The position numbers and the translations under genes were made by a program. The notes under the pieces are model-generated. The model ran no database searches and had not been told where the DNA came from. It saw only the letters and a program-made list of their open reading frames with translations. Shown piece by piece: positions 25,238 through 35,000 of a DNA stretch of 64,000 nucleotides. The stretch spans positions 1,106,262-1,170,261 of the forward strand of contig JBJCIZ010000744.1 of the NCBI GenBank assembly GCA_051294375.1, in the 5' to 3' direction. Every line of letters starts with the position of its first letter. The stretch's first letter is position 1. The DNA comes from Paraspadella gotoi (lineage: Eukaryota; Chaetognatha).

Positions 25238-25602
25238 GAGAGAGAGAGAGAGAAGGAGACATAAAATAAAAAAATCTTAAAAGACTCAAGATCGAGCCAG
25301 AGCCCACTATCATAGAAAATTAATGAAAAAACCGGGAAAAAAACGAATGAATCATGCGATAACGAATTGTTGATGTACTAGTAATTGATTGAGGTAATAC
25401 TAATTGATTGATGTAATAGTAATTTATTGATGTAATAGGAATTGATTATTGATTCGATGATAATCAATTATTGATGCGATGATAGTCATTCACTGCTGTG
25501 ATATAGTCATTCAGTGATGCGATGATTGTCATTCATTGATGCGATGATTGTCATTCATTGATGCGATGATAGTCAATAAAACAAACAAATGCGTGTATGA
25601 GT

Positions 25603-25672
<70 letters not shown>

Positions 25673-26167
25673 AGAGAAAGAGAGAGAGAGAGAAGGAAGA
25701 GAAGAGAGAGAAAGAAAGAATAAATCCACGAAAATCTCGGATGAAAATATGGGATTTTGTATTGAAAAAAAGCGCGGAATAAATGGCAATAATAAAAAGT
25801 TTTTAGAAGGAAAAAATTATCAGAATTTTTCAAAAAACAAACGATCACGCAAAAGATCGGACAGATAGGGACAGACACACACAGAGAGACAGAGAGACAG
25901 AGAGAGAGAGAGAAAAAGAGAGAGAGAGAGACAGCCGCTGCAGAGAAAAAGAGAAAGAGAAAGAGCGATATATAATAATTAAAAGAGAGAGAGAGAGAGA
26001 AGCTCTACAGCCCCTTTACTCGTTAAAGAATCAGCAGTACTTATGGCGCCGCACGTAGCGTGAGCTATTCTCTACCCAAAGGACCCGGGGTTCGCGCCCT
26101 GTTCGTGGCATCGTTTTTTACATTAGTGAACCCACATTATATCTAAAAAATTTTTTGTAAAAAAAAA

Positions 26168-26212
<45 letters not shown>

Positions 26213-27053
26213 AAGAAGCTGGACAGACGCTGCAGAGCCGGAACTCGTTTTTTAGAAGAAGCAGTGACGGAGAAAAAGAGAGAGAGAGAGAGCGACATAT
26301 AATTAAAACGTTTTTGTTTTGTAAATAAAACATAAACAAATACCAATATTGATATGAAACATGAGAATTTTAAAGATCTTGATGATTAAGAAGCCATATA
26401 TGAAAATTCAACTCCCTATGATATCACACTTTCAGAAGCCATGATTGCAAAAAAGCGAGACCGAAAGCTAAACCGAAAAAAAATCTAGACAGGACGGGCT
26501 TTGCCCGCCTGGCTCGATAATAGAGGATATTTGTTTGTTTTGATAAAATGTAAACAAAACATTTAATAACTGTCCTGACTCAATTTTAAGGACATCGATG
26601 ATGACAAGCTGAATATAAATTATAATTAATCTATTAATTAATTAATTAATCTATTAATTAATTAATTAATCTATAATTAATTAATTAATCTATTAATTAA
26701 TTAATTAATCAATTAATTAATTAATTATTGTGGCAGATCCGACATTGTTTGCTCAAACTTGTTTTATTACGACGAACTCGTCTGGGCGGAGAAGAGTTTT
26801 TATTATTTCTAGTTTCTGCATTCTCCTAAATGAGTCTTAGTCTTTCTCTCTCTCTCCCACCCCCTCGCCAGGACTGACTGGACGAAACGTACAATGAATT
26901 TCGTTTTGTTTTGGTTACTTAAAATTGCAAAAGACCAATTTCATTTCCTTTCCCTCTCCTTTCTCTCTCTCTCTCTCTCTCTCCCCAACTTAACCTGTCC
27001 TCACAATTTCACCACTGTCCTGTCTCACATCTTTGTTGGCAACTTTCCTTCCA

Positions 27054-27085
<32 letters not shown>

Positions 27086-29218
27086 GATATTATTTTGGTG
27101 AACCAAATCTGTCCAATTATTAAAGCGCCGTTTTTTCTTCATATTTTTCAAATCAAAATTTGTTTTCCTTTTTTTAAATACTTCAGCTTCACTGGTCAAT
27201 TAGGAAATTCAAAGGAAAAAAAATCCACTCCTGATTCCGCCGTAATTAAAAAAAAATAATAATATTTAAAGGACGATTTATCTGCGCACAAAAAAAAATT
27301 AAATAAAAAAAAACTTGAGAAAAGATCCAACTCGGATTTTCGTCGTTTATCGAATTTCGTCGCTAAAAAAACAAAAAAACAAACATTGTCTACGTCTTCG
27401 CGTCACCAATTTCCCGCGCATCGCAAAACAACAACAAAAACACTTACAACAAGAAAAATCCAATACAAGAAAAAGGAAATGGGGAACGAGTTGGCGATCC
27501 CGGCCGGCGGAGCCTTCGGCCCGGAAGAGATCAAGAGGCTGAAGAAAAGATTCAAGAAATTGGACGCGGATGGAAGCGGAACTTTGAGCGTGGATGAGAT
27601 TATGGCATTGCCCAATGTGAGAGGGATATGGGGGGGGAAGAGGGTTTAAAGGGGGGGCTGAAAAGGAGGATTAAGGAGTAAATCGATTTTGGATAAGGCG
27701 CGAAGTGGGCTGAATTTCTTTTAACCCCTCTTGCACCCTAATGGTCATGAGGTAATCCCGGTACTTAATGGTCATGAGCTGATGGTATTACTCACCGGGT
27801 TACAACTGAAGATGTCATGCTTATAGGCGGGGTGAAGGGGACGAGGGGAAGTTGAACAGGAGGAAAGGGAAAAAAATAAAAAGAGGAAGAGAGAAAGACT
27901 TTTTTTTAAGAGAGATTGTATTTATGACACGCACTGCATCGCAATTCCGTCTTTTATTCCTTAGTTTTTCGAAATTCCTGAATGCGGCGCTAGCAGTCCC
28001 TTAGATTTGAGGTTTTTTTGTCTTAACAAATGAGCAACCAACTATTGGCAAATTATATGCAATTTCAACGTAAGTGGGACAGACATACTGACGGACCGAC
28101 CGAAAAGTGACTTATACTCGCGGCGCAACTAATTATGGGACAAAGATAAAAAGATTATAGGGATGGAAATGGGGGGAAAAAAAGAGGTCCGCAATCAGTA
28201 GATGAGAATAGAAAGAGAGCAAAGAAAAAAAAATAGAGAAGAGAAGGAAAGGAAGTAAAATAAAAACTGAAGCGGTTTGAAGAAGAAGCCGAGGACAAGA
28301 AGAAGGCGAGAGCAAGAATGAAGATCGATTCATTGAGGTTAAACTGATTTATGCCAACGGGGAGACGTGGTTGATGCCCGGCGTGTGAGACAGCTGCCGC
28401 TCAGAGCTTTGGACCTGCATTGACCACCCTATGTCACTGGCGTGTTTATACCGGCACTAACACAACTAAACAGCGTGACCGTGAGGGGATTTAACCCAGA
28501 ACTCACCCAACAAAACAAACTGATCTAATTTAATCTAAACAGATCTAATCTTCACCCAAAAACAAAATAAAAACTAATCTAACCTAAACTAATCTAATCT
28601 TAACCCATCAAAAAACCAAACTAAACTAATCTAATCTAAACTGATCTAATCTTCACCCAAAAACAAAATAGAAACTAATCTAATCTTCACCAATCAAAAA
28701 AACAAACTGATCTAAACGAATCTAATCTAAACTGATCTAATCTTTATCCAACAACAACGACCAAACAGATTGCGGAGAATCCTTTGGTTCGTCGCGTGGT
28801 CGACGTCTTCGACACAAACGGTGACGGAGAGTTGGACTTCAAGGAATTCATCAATGGTTTGGCATCTATTGCAAACAGGGCGGACAAGAACTCAAAGCTG
28901 CAATTCGCCTTCAAGTATGAGAGAAAGAGAGAGATTAAAAAGAAATTGAAAAAAAAAAGAGGGATGAGAGAGAGAGACCCTCAACTTCTCCATCAAACAT
29001 CCCCCAAAATCTTCACTCCAGCATCTACGACATCGACAAAGACGGGTTCATCACCAACGGCGAACTCTTCCGCGTCCTAAAGGCGATGGTGGGCAACAAC
29101 CTCAAGGACACGCAATTGCAACAGGTCGTCGACAAGACCATCATGATCCACGACAAGGTGAGTCGAGAAAAATTTATTCTGCGCGTCAATCCATTGGCCA
29201 ACGCCTCGTAAAACGTTC

Positions 29219-29259
<41 letters not shown>

Positions 29260-31326
29260 GTCTCTCTCTCATATGCCCTGAAGAAGCTTAAAAGCCGCAA
29301 TACATTAATATTGTCCGTTTTCTCTCCCTCTCTCTCCCCTCCCCCTCAGGACGGCGACGGTCGGATCGGATTCGAGGATTTCTGCGCCCTCATCGCCAAA
29401 ATGGACTTTGCCGAAAAGATTCACATCGAGGGAGTGTGAAAATGTGTGAGAGCGTGCGATTAGCTACAATTCCGTCTTTTTTCTTTCACGATCGCGTCGT
29501 CCATATTTGAGTTCCACTTCGGATTCGTCGTTAGCATCTCATCTTTAAGACTCTCCTAATTTTATTATGCTTTCTCAAATTAAAAAAAAAACAACAACTT
29601 CTTTTTGTTATCATTTATATGAAATGTCTTGTTAAATTATATGGTTTTCGTTTACATTTTTGAGTTAATCGATAAAGATTACATTTTATCACCTCATTCG
29701 CAATACTGTATTGTAGAAGAGAAGGCCGCGGCTCCTTCTAGATTTACGGGTCCCATCTATCTTGCTGACAAGTCTCGGAAGAACTTTATTCTATCATCTA
29801 TAAAAGGAATGATAGTATCCCAGTCCCCCCACACACAATCTCAAGGCACACGCATGTAGGTTGGGGCTCAGAATATCACAAAATTATCCATGAATTAATT
29901 AAACTAATAAACGGTATAGAAAGGCAAAATAAACCCGAAAAATAGGCCTACTATTTAAATACAACATAAACCATTGGGACTTGAAAAATGTTACGACTAT
30001 ATGCAAATGAGATTGATGAATTCAATCTCATTTTGAAATATTCTAAGAATTTTTTAAGAATCAATCTCTTGCACGTATTTACACACACAGTCCACCCCAC
30101 ACACACAGACCTGCTTGTTCATCGTCTCCGACTCCAACTTTTCGATTTTCCTCATGAGTTTGTTGACCTGAAACTCTTGCTCTCTCTCAAGCGTCTCTTC
30201 CAGATGGGCCTTCTCTTGTCGAAGCTAAAAAAAAAGACAAGGTTTTAGTTAAAATTATTAATAATAATTAAAATAAAATAAACTTAAGTTTTAATAATAT
30301 TTATTTATTTAATCTAGACTACGGACTAGGGGAAAAAGACTACCGAGTAGAATTGTTCGTTCTGACATTATTAATTATTCATGTATTAATCCCCGAGTTA
30401 ATATGGGAGTTCTCAATCTCTGAGACCTGCGTGAGCTTCCTGGAGAGGTCGTTGGTGAGGTACTCCTCTTCCTGCTCGTAATTCATCGCCAGCGTCTCTT
30501 TCTCTTTCTTCAATTTGTCGATCTTCTTGAGAAGAGTGTTGCTGATGAACTCCTCTTCCTGCTCCGCTTTGGCTTGCTGCGGAAAGAAAAGGGGGACAAG
30601 GAATGATGGACAGACGGATCGACTACGGACAACAACAACAACGAAGACTCACGATAGAGACTGACGCTTTCCTCAGCTCCCTATTGTCCTCCTGCAACTG
30701 CTTGCACTTGAGCTTGTATGTGTCCACTTCCATCCTAAGAACTCTGGTCTCCTGCTGCAGCGACTCGATCCGTTTCAGCTGCTGCTGCTGCTGATCGTCG
30801 CTGCCGCCGCCGGGTTTTCCGCTTCCGCCGTCGACCAGCATGGAACTTCCGACGCTGCTTCGACTCTCGCAGTCGCGCCCGGCGCCGCCTTGCGAGTTGT
30901 GGAGGATAATTTATAATATCAGTTTATCAGTTTTATTTAATTTTTATTATACTAGACGAAAACATAAATATTCAATGAGGTAGAGAATAACTGGTCTTAT
31001 ACCCTAATAAAGAACGAGAAATTAATATTAGAGAGCCTTACGAATAAAGAATTACCGCTTATTCGAGGTAAATCACTAAATCTTTTCTAAATCACTACTA
31101 TATGCAAATGAGATTAAAGCGCTTTCATCTCGTTTGATCTTGATCTTTATACTCATCGTCCAGTTTTAGTTAGTTTCATCAGAATGATCATCTCAATACT
31201 CCAATTAATAGCGGTCCACTCTCCAGTCCCCCAATATAAACACTACTCACCCTGAAAGGCGAGGTTTCCATCGACGGAGCTTGTGTCCGATTCCAGATCG
31301 AGTTCGGACGCGCTGTCCGCCGCCAT
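18703..31326 (-). CDS. CCDC6: Coiled-coil domain-containing protein 6 (CCDC6/H4)
   Basis: CCDC6 is a cytosolic/nuclear coiled-coil protein linked to the DNA-damage response in vertebrates. Sixteen exons: 31251-31326, 30653-30888, 30427-30576, 30111-30224, 23234-23352, 22815-22946, 22386-22480, 22107-22257, 21738-21840, 21204-21292, 20839-20903, 20399-20580, 19782-19880, 19130-19353, 18840-18975 and 18703-18752. The product is about 673 residues, against 474 in human. Matches in order are [145 protein letters not shown] and RTASSPIPY. The tail is Ser/Pro/Gly-rich. Exon 12 changes frame near 20500; one missing base restores phase to exon 13 and makes the total divisible by three. Intron 4 (6.8 kb) contains PPP3R. 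Confidence 0.95.
18753..18850 (-). repeat. CCDC6 intron 15 made of three about 30-bp repeats
   Basis: The 87-base intron reads on the sense strand as three degenerate copies of a 28-35 base unit. Units 1 and 3 begin with the exon-end sequence gcagcaata, continue with tgagtttga and ttattt, and end in cttc-ag or cttccag. The acceptor is therefore a copy of a motif in the donor unit. Confidence 0.8.
19046..19120. repeat. (CTTT)n microsatellite in a CCDC6 intron
   Basis: About eighteen uninterrupted cttt units next to the donor of exon 19130-19353. Confidence 0.95.
19505..19745 (+). repeat. Interspersed repeat, family D copy
   Basis: Shares agaacgggtcc, gcttggaaccaggc, ggtttatggacgtcctc and gcaatgcccgactac with the copies at 16500-16790, 21885-22005 and 27690-27830. 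It lies in CCDC6 intron 13. Confidence 0.6.
20225..20400 (-). repeat. About 20-bp pyrimidine-rich tandem repeat abutting a CCDC6 donor
   Basis: On the sense strand units close to gtaggggggtgaaggaaggg begin immediately at the donor of exon 20399-20580 (gtggggggatgaaggaaggg) and continue about eight times into intron 12. Confidence 0.7.
21545..21650 (+). repeat. Half copy of the foldback repeat family
   Basis: Carries cctgtccaaagtcaggggc, aagatagctt, aatgaatggataat and tatattggttgta. Related halves or full elements lie at 15185-15260, 23420-23500, 33440-33850, 36315-36650, 38200-38640 and 41735-42300. Confidence 0.7.
21686..21736. repeat. (CT)n microsatellite forming part of a CCDC6 donor region
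   Basis: About 25 ct units run directly into the exon 21738-21840 donor on the opposite strand (gtgagaga...). Confidence 0.95.
22680..22790. repeat. About 17-bp tandem repeat in CCDC6 intron 6
   Basis: Repeats of cccttccaagtcc with variants (cttcccttccaagtcatc) occur about six times, a few bases downstream of the exon 6 donor. Confidence 0.75.
24195..25110 (+). repeat. Tandem array of about five degenerate 150-190-bp monomers
   Basis: Monomers start at about 24206, 24360, 24670, 24850 and 25020. Each has a caattactcgtgattggatg-like head, a gaaattttgtgtgtggatag-like middle and a tttcgatggaatcgt-like tail followed by gtggaaatgagtttaaa. Confidence 0.8.
25180..26325. repeat. Cluster of (GA)n microsatellites with a tRNA-like fragment
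   Basis: GA tracts at about 25185-25255, 25605-25720, 25880-25935, 25985-26000, 26170-26215 and 26275-26295. Between them, 26042-26110 has a B-box-like ggggttcgcgccc preceded by a weak A-box-like tract, possibly a second tRNA-derived SINE. No complete cloverleaf is evident. Confidence 0.7.
27479..29439 (+). CDS. PPP3R1: Calcineurin subunit B (PPP3R), nested in a CCDC6 intron
   Basis: This is the regulatory Ca2+-binding subunit of the phosphatase calcineurin. Four exons (27479-27616, 28769-28914, 29022-29157, 29350-29439) join in phase to 169 residues, against 170 in mammals. MGNE at the start supplies the N-myristoylation glycine. Four EF-hand loops are intact: [36 protein letters not shown] and [12 protein letters not shown]. 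The conserved linker [19 protein letters not shown], the calcineurin A/immunophilin contact region, is present. The gene lies on the plus strand wholly inside CCDC6 intron 4, transcribed against its host. Intron 1 holds a SINE copy, family D DNA and a Helitron-like repeat. It is the only plus-strand gene here. Confidence 0.98.
27690..27830 (+). repeat. Interspersed repeat, family D fragment
   Basis: Recognised by ggataaggcgcgaagtgggc, ctaatggtcatgag and cttataggcggggtgaa, as in the other family D copies. It lies in PPP3R intron 1. Confidence 0.55.
27924..28136 (+). mobile_element. About 210-bp dispersed repeat ending in CTAA (Helitron-like)
   Basis: Nearly colinear with 52418-52649: shared cactgcatc, aattccgtctttta, gcagtcccttagatttgag, acagacatac and ccgaaaagt blocks, and a common end cgcggcgcaactaa. 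The 52.6-kb copy has a GC-rich hairpin just before the terminal ctaa, which resembles a Helitron 3' end. The 5' limit is not fixed, and this copy lacks the left hairpin arm. Confidence 0.5.
28345..28505 (-). repeat. tRNA-like SINE copy in PPP3R intron 1
   Basis: The reverse complement of the 536-1215 SINE body: gagctttggacctgca, tatgtcactggcgtgttta and gtgaggggatttaaccca, the last a decayed B-box. Confidence 0.6.
28515..28765 (+). repeat. Irregular tandem repeat in PPP3R intron 1
   Basis: Repeated aaactgatctaatc, ttcacccaaaaacaaaata and aaactaatctaatc blocks of about 45 bp run up to the exon 2 acceptor. Confidence 0.75.
29219..29258. repeat. (CT)n microsatellite in PPP3R intron 3
   Basis: About twenty ct units. 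Confidence 0.95.
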
Positions 31327-32090
31327 CGCGTCCGTACGGAGGGGAAATTGTCTCTCTTCCTTTTCTAGGACCGAAGTTGTCTGTCTCTAAATAGCATCTC
31401 CGACCAAAAAAAAAAAACCGGACGAACGGATTTCTACGGATTCCTTTGGTTCTGGTTAATAAATACAATATTGAATGTAATTGATAATATTTTAAGTTTA
31501 ATACCACAGTATTCAGTTTGATTTAAACATTTGGTATCGAATTTGTCATAACTTGTCACAAATAAATATTTCGCTCATTCTCGATTAAAACTATATAAAC
31601 GCGCCAAGTTAAACGCCCTGGAGCAGAAATGATAGCAAGTCTCAGCGGTCACTTTCTCAAAAAAATGTGGAAGAGTTTTCCTTTCACTGTAAAAAAAATG
31701 CCCAGTACAAAATAAGACAGTGTTGTACTTTTGATTTAAGCGAGGCACTTAATAAATTAGCGAGAGTGCGCAAGTCAAGTTTTTTTTCTTTCTGGAATGC
31801 GTCTAGTAGAAAATATAATTTTGTGCACATAGCCTAAGTTCTTTTGTTTGTTTTTTTTTTTTTTGGTACGTAAATTACCAAAAAGTAAAAAATTGACCGA
31901 ATTGATAATACGAGGTGCGAAAGAATAAATTTTATTGGACGGAATTTTTAGTCGTGAGAAAAGTTTGTGCGTGAGAGAAGATTGTGTGTGTCTTTGGTGA
32001 AAGCGCGTCGTAAATTCTTGCGACCAAAAGAGGAGAGAATCGATCCAGACCCGAAACGGCACACGAACGGCTCCAAAAACCCCCCTTTTT
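31327..32090. other. Intergenic region between CCDC6 and WDR35
   Basis: AT-rich, with no recognised exon. It should hold the CCDC6 promoter on the right of its start codon and the WDR35 3' UTR on the left of its stop. A minus-strand AATAAA (plus tttatt) occurs near 31930. Confidence 0.5.
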
Positions 32091-35000
32091 CTACCCTCCG
32101 ATCGGCGCGTGACAGAGCGGACAGTTCTTGTGCGTGGCTATCTCCTTGTCGTACGCCTTGTGCTTACAGGTGGAGCAGAGCCAGAACTCGTACGCTTGAA
32201 TGAGCGGACGTCCGCTGACTACGCAGGGCGGTACGAACTTGGCGTCGCAGTGCGGACAAACCGAGGACCAATCGGGTATGAGAGCCTCGCAGGAAGAACA
32301 ATCGACGCGATTGACTCTGGCATCTTTGGGACTGTGTTTGGTGAAGATCTCCAGCGCCAGTTCCTCGTACTGGCGCCGCTGAGCGGTGCTGAGCCCTTCG
32401 CAAGACTCGAGCCGGACGAAGGCTTTGGAGGCGGTGCCGAAGGAACGATTAGCGCAGGAGGCGAGAGCGACGAGCGAGTGGATCTTCACGGGATCGATGG
32501 AGTCTTCGTAGTCGCGAAGAACCAGCGCCGTCTTCATCGCCGCGTCCACGTAACCCGCGTGTAATTGACGCTGCGCGGTGAGGAAGAGATGATAGGCTTC
32601 GGCGCGGTGCCAAGCTCGATCCAAGATCCTCGTCTCCGTCAAAGTCGCGTCTTCCTCCAGCAGACCCTCCAGCGCGGCGGATTGGACGAAGCCGGGTTTG
32701 CGTTTGTCGCCGGCGCCGGAGGCGTCGTCGGCGACGCCGCGTTTGTGGCGGACCACGTGGGCGTGGTGCTTCTCGACGAGGAGGGCGGAGAGGACGTAGA
32801 GCTGTTTGAGGCGGAGAGGGCTGGAGGAGCCGCGCTCAACTTCGTCGTCCGCGACCTTGGGAAAACAAGTTTGGGTAGTTAAATAATTACCCGTTATATT
32901 TATTTACACCGTTTTATTTAGTACGTAAATTGTAAAATTTACGGAAATAAACGATAACTTTCAATTTTTTAAGTTATTTTACAAGCATACACCTTCTACA
33001 TTCGGTTACGATTTGAAGTTAGAATTATTAATAATTAATTATTATGATTAATAGTAACATCGTTACCAGTTATTTATTTTTTTCTAGATTCTCACTAGTA
33101 TTTTAAATTTTATAAATTACCCCCCCCCTTAGTCCCACGCTCCTCTCCAAAACCTTAAACATCAACTGGGCGGCCTTGAGATAATTGGACGCCTTGCAAT
33201 AAAGTTCGATGGCGGAGAGGGTCTTATTCTTCTCCAGCAAATGAGCGGCGTATCTCCCCAACAGCTGATCGATCTCCTTGACGTCGTGGCGTTTGGCCAG
33301 ATCGATGGCCTGGCGCCATTGATTCAGTTGGACGCAGACGTCGATGGCGTCCTTGACGCGGTCGCATTTCGCGAAGGCCGTCACAGCCTGGGGGGGGTTT
33401 CAGCAAAGGCATTGGCGGTTTAACAGTTTGATAATAGTTTGCTATGAAATTGGTATAACCAATATAAAATTAATTCAATAAATTAGCTATCTTGTCATGG
33501 GCTTTGGTGGTTTAAGGCCTCATCACACTTACAAGATAATAACATAGCAAGCTTTCAATCAATACTTCTTCACAGTCTCGTTTATTCCTGGTTTCCCTCT
33601 CAATGAAGAAATAAAATATTTCAAAGAATGTTTCAACTGTATAAAAGGACCACTCTCTTAACTTAAGAAGGGAATACAATGTTGTACTCTCGATAAGTTC
33701 ATTTGTTTACAAACAACGGGTTTTTTATTAAAAAAAAAGGACAAGTTTTGACTAATTTTCCGTCACACTTACAAGATAATAACATAGCAGGACCCTGCAA
33801 GCTTTCAATCAAGACTTTCTCACAGTCTTGTTTATTCATTGTACTTAAAACCCACTCACACCTGTTCGCACATCCCGACAGTCGAGAACATGGAGGCGAT
33901 CTCCGGCAGCAGCCTATGATTCTCGGGCAACGAGAAGACCATCTTGTCCAGCCCCTCGTAATCCTCCAACATGTAGTAACACTCGGCGATCCTCTCCTGG
34001 TTTCGCCCCTGATGATAATAAGTCACGGCCGACTGCCACTTTTGCCGATCCGCGTAGTAATCGCCGATGGCGTTCCACGCCTCCTCCAGCTGCGCGTCGT
34101 CTCCGCCCGCTCCTGCGCCGGATTTCAGCAGCTGCACCACGCGGAACCAGTCGCCGAGTTTGCGGCGAAGGGCGACGGCGAGATCGCGTCGATCCATCTC
34201 TAGATAAAGACGTTCGGCCTCGTCGAAGCGTTTGAAGTGCGCCGCCACTTCCGCCCGACGCATCTCTTCTTTCTGGAGGTTGGCCAACTTCTTGACGAAC
34301 TGAAGGCCTTGATAATCCTTGCAGCGGACGAAGGCTTGATCCGCCATCTTCAGCTCGAGCTTCTCCAACGAGGCTTCGGCCAAGAGACGCCAGAGACGAG
34401 GATGTGGATTGTCCTCGACGAACTGCGCCGCCTCCTGGACGCCCACCTTCTCCAGCAGGTCGCGAGTGTCGCGGAGAGACTTGACCTCCAACTCCAGCAC
34501 CGAGGCCTCTTTGCTGGGGTGCTCCGGATCTTTCATGATCTCGTCCAGCAGCACGGCCTTGACTTGAAGATCCTCGAAGTGGCAGATCCATCCGCTGCTG
34601 AGGATTGGCTCCTCTGGATCCAAGTTGCGGAAGACGTACATCCGGGTCTTTTCCATCATGGCGAACATCTCCGGATTATCCTCGGCCCACTTCATATCCC
34701 ACACGTCCTTTCGCTCGAACTTGAGTTGCTCTCCGTGGACCTTGGATAAGGGGGGGGGAGTGTAGGTTGTAGTTTAGCATTTCTCGGAATCCATGAAGTA
34801 ATTAATTCACAAAACATTTACTTATACCACTTATAGACGTGAACTTTTCATGACGTTCTGGTTTAGTCACGGTGTATCAAAAATATATGTATTATGTAAG
34901 TAATTTAAGTATTTAATATATATGTAATATATGTATATTTACGTATTTAAGCTTTTAATACATGTAAGTAATTAAAATATTTATTTTTAGGACTATCCAA

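Larger units (their letters stand above)
23998..26737. mobile_element. Candidate 2.7-kb non-autonomous element with short inverted ends
   Basis: gtcggatctgc near 23998 and its exact reverse complement gcagatccgac near 26727 bound a stretch with no gene. It contains about five degenerate 150-190-bp monomers (24195-25110; landmarks ccaattactcgtgattgg and gtgtgtgattgagctgga), gtccgtccgtccgtc tracts, several long GA microsatellites, short tandem blocks at 25380-25580 and a ttaa-rich array at 26630-26730. The 11-bp ends could be coincidental, and part of the family also occurs alone at 6015-6300. It lies in CCDC6 intron 4, left of PPP3R. Confidence 0.4.

Noticed and set aside
25528-25880. Ser/Leu-rich and Glu/Arg-rich open frames
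   Set aside because: Translations of (GA)n microsatellites with no stop codons, not genes.
29629-29859. 76-residue plus-strand open frame after calcineurin B
   Set aside because: No recognisable motif, AT-rich, not flanked by convincing splice sites. It is CCDC6 intron sequence.
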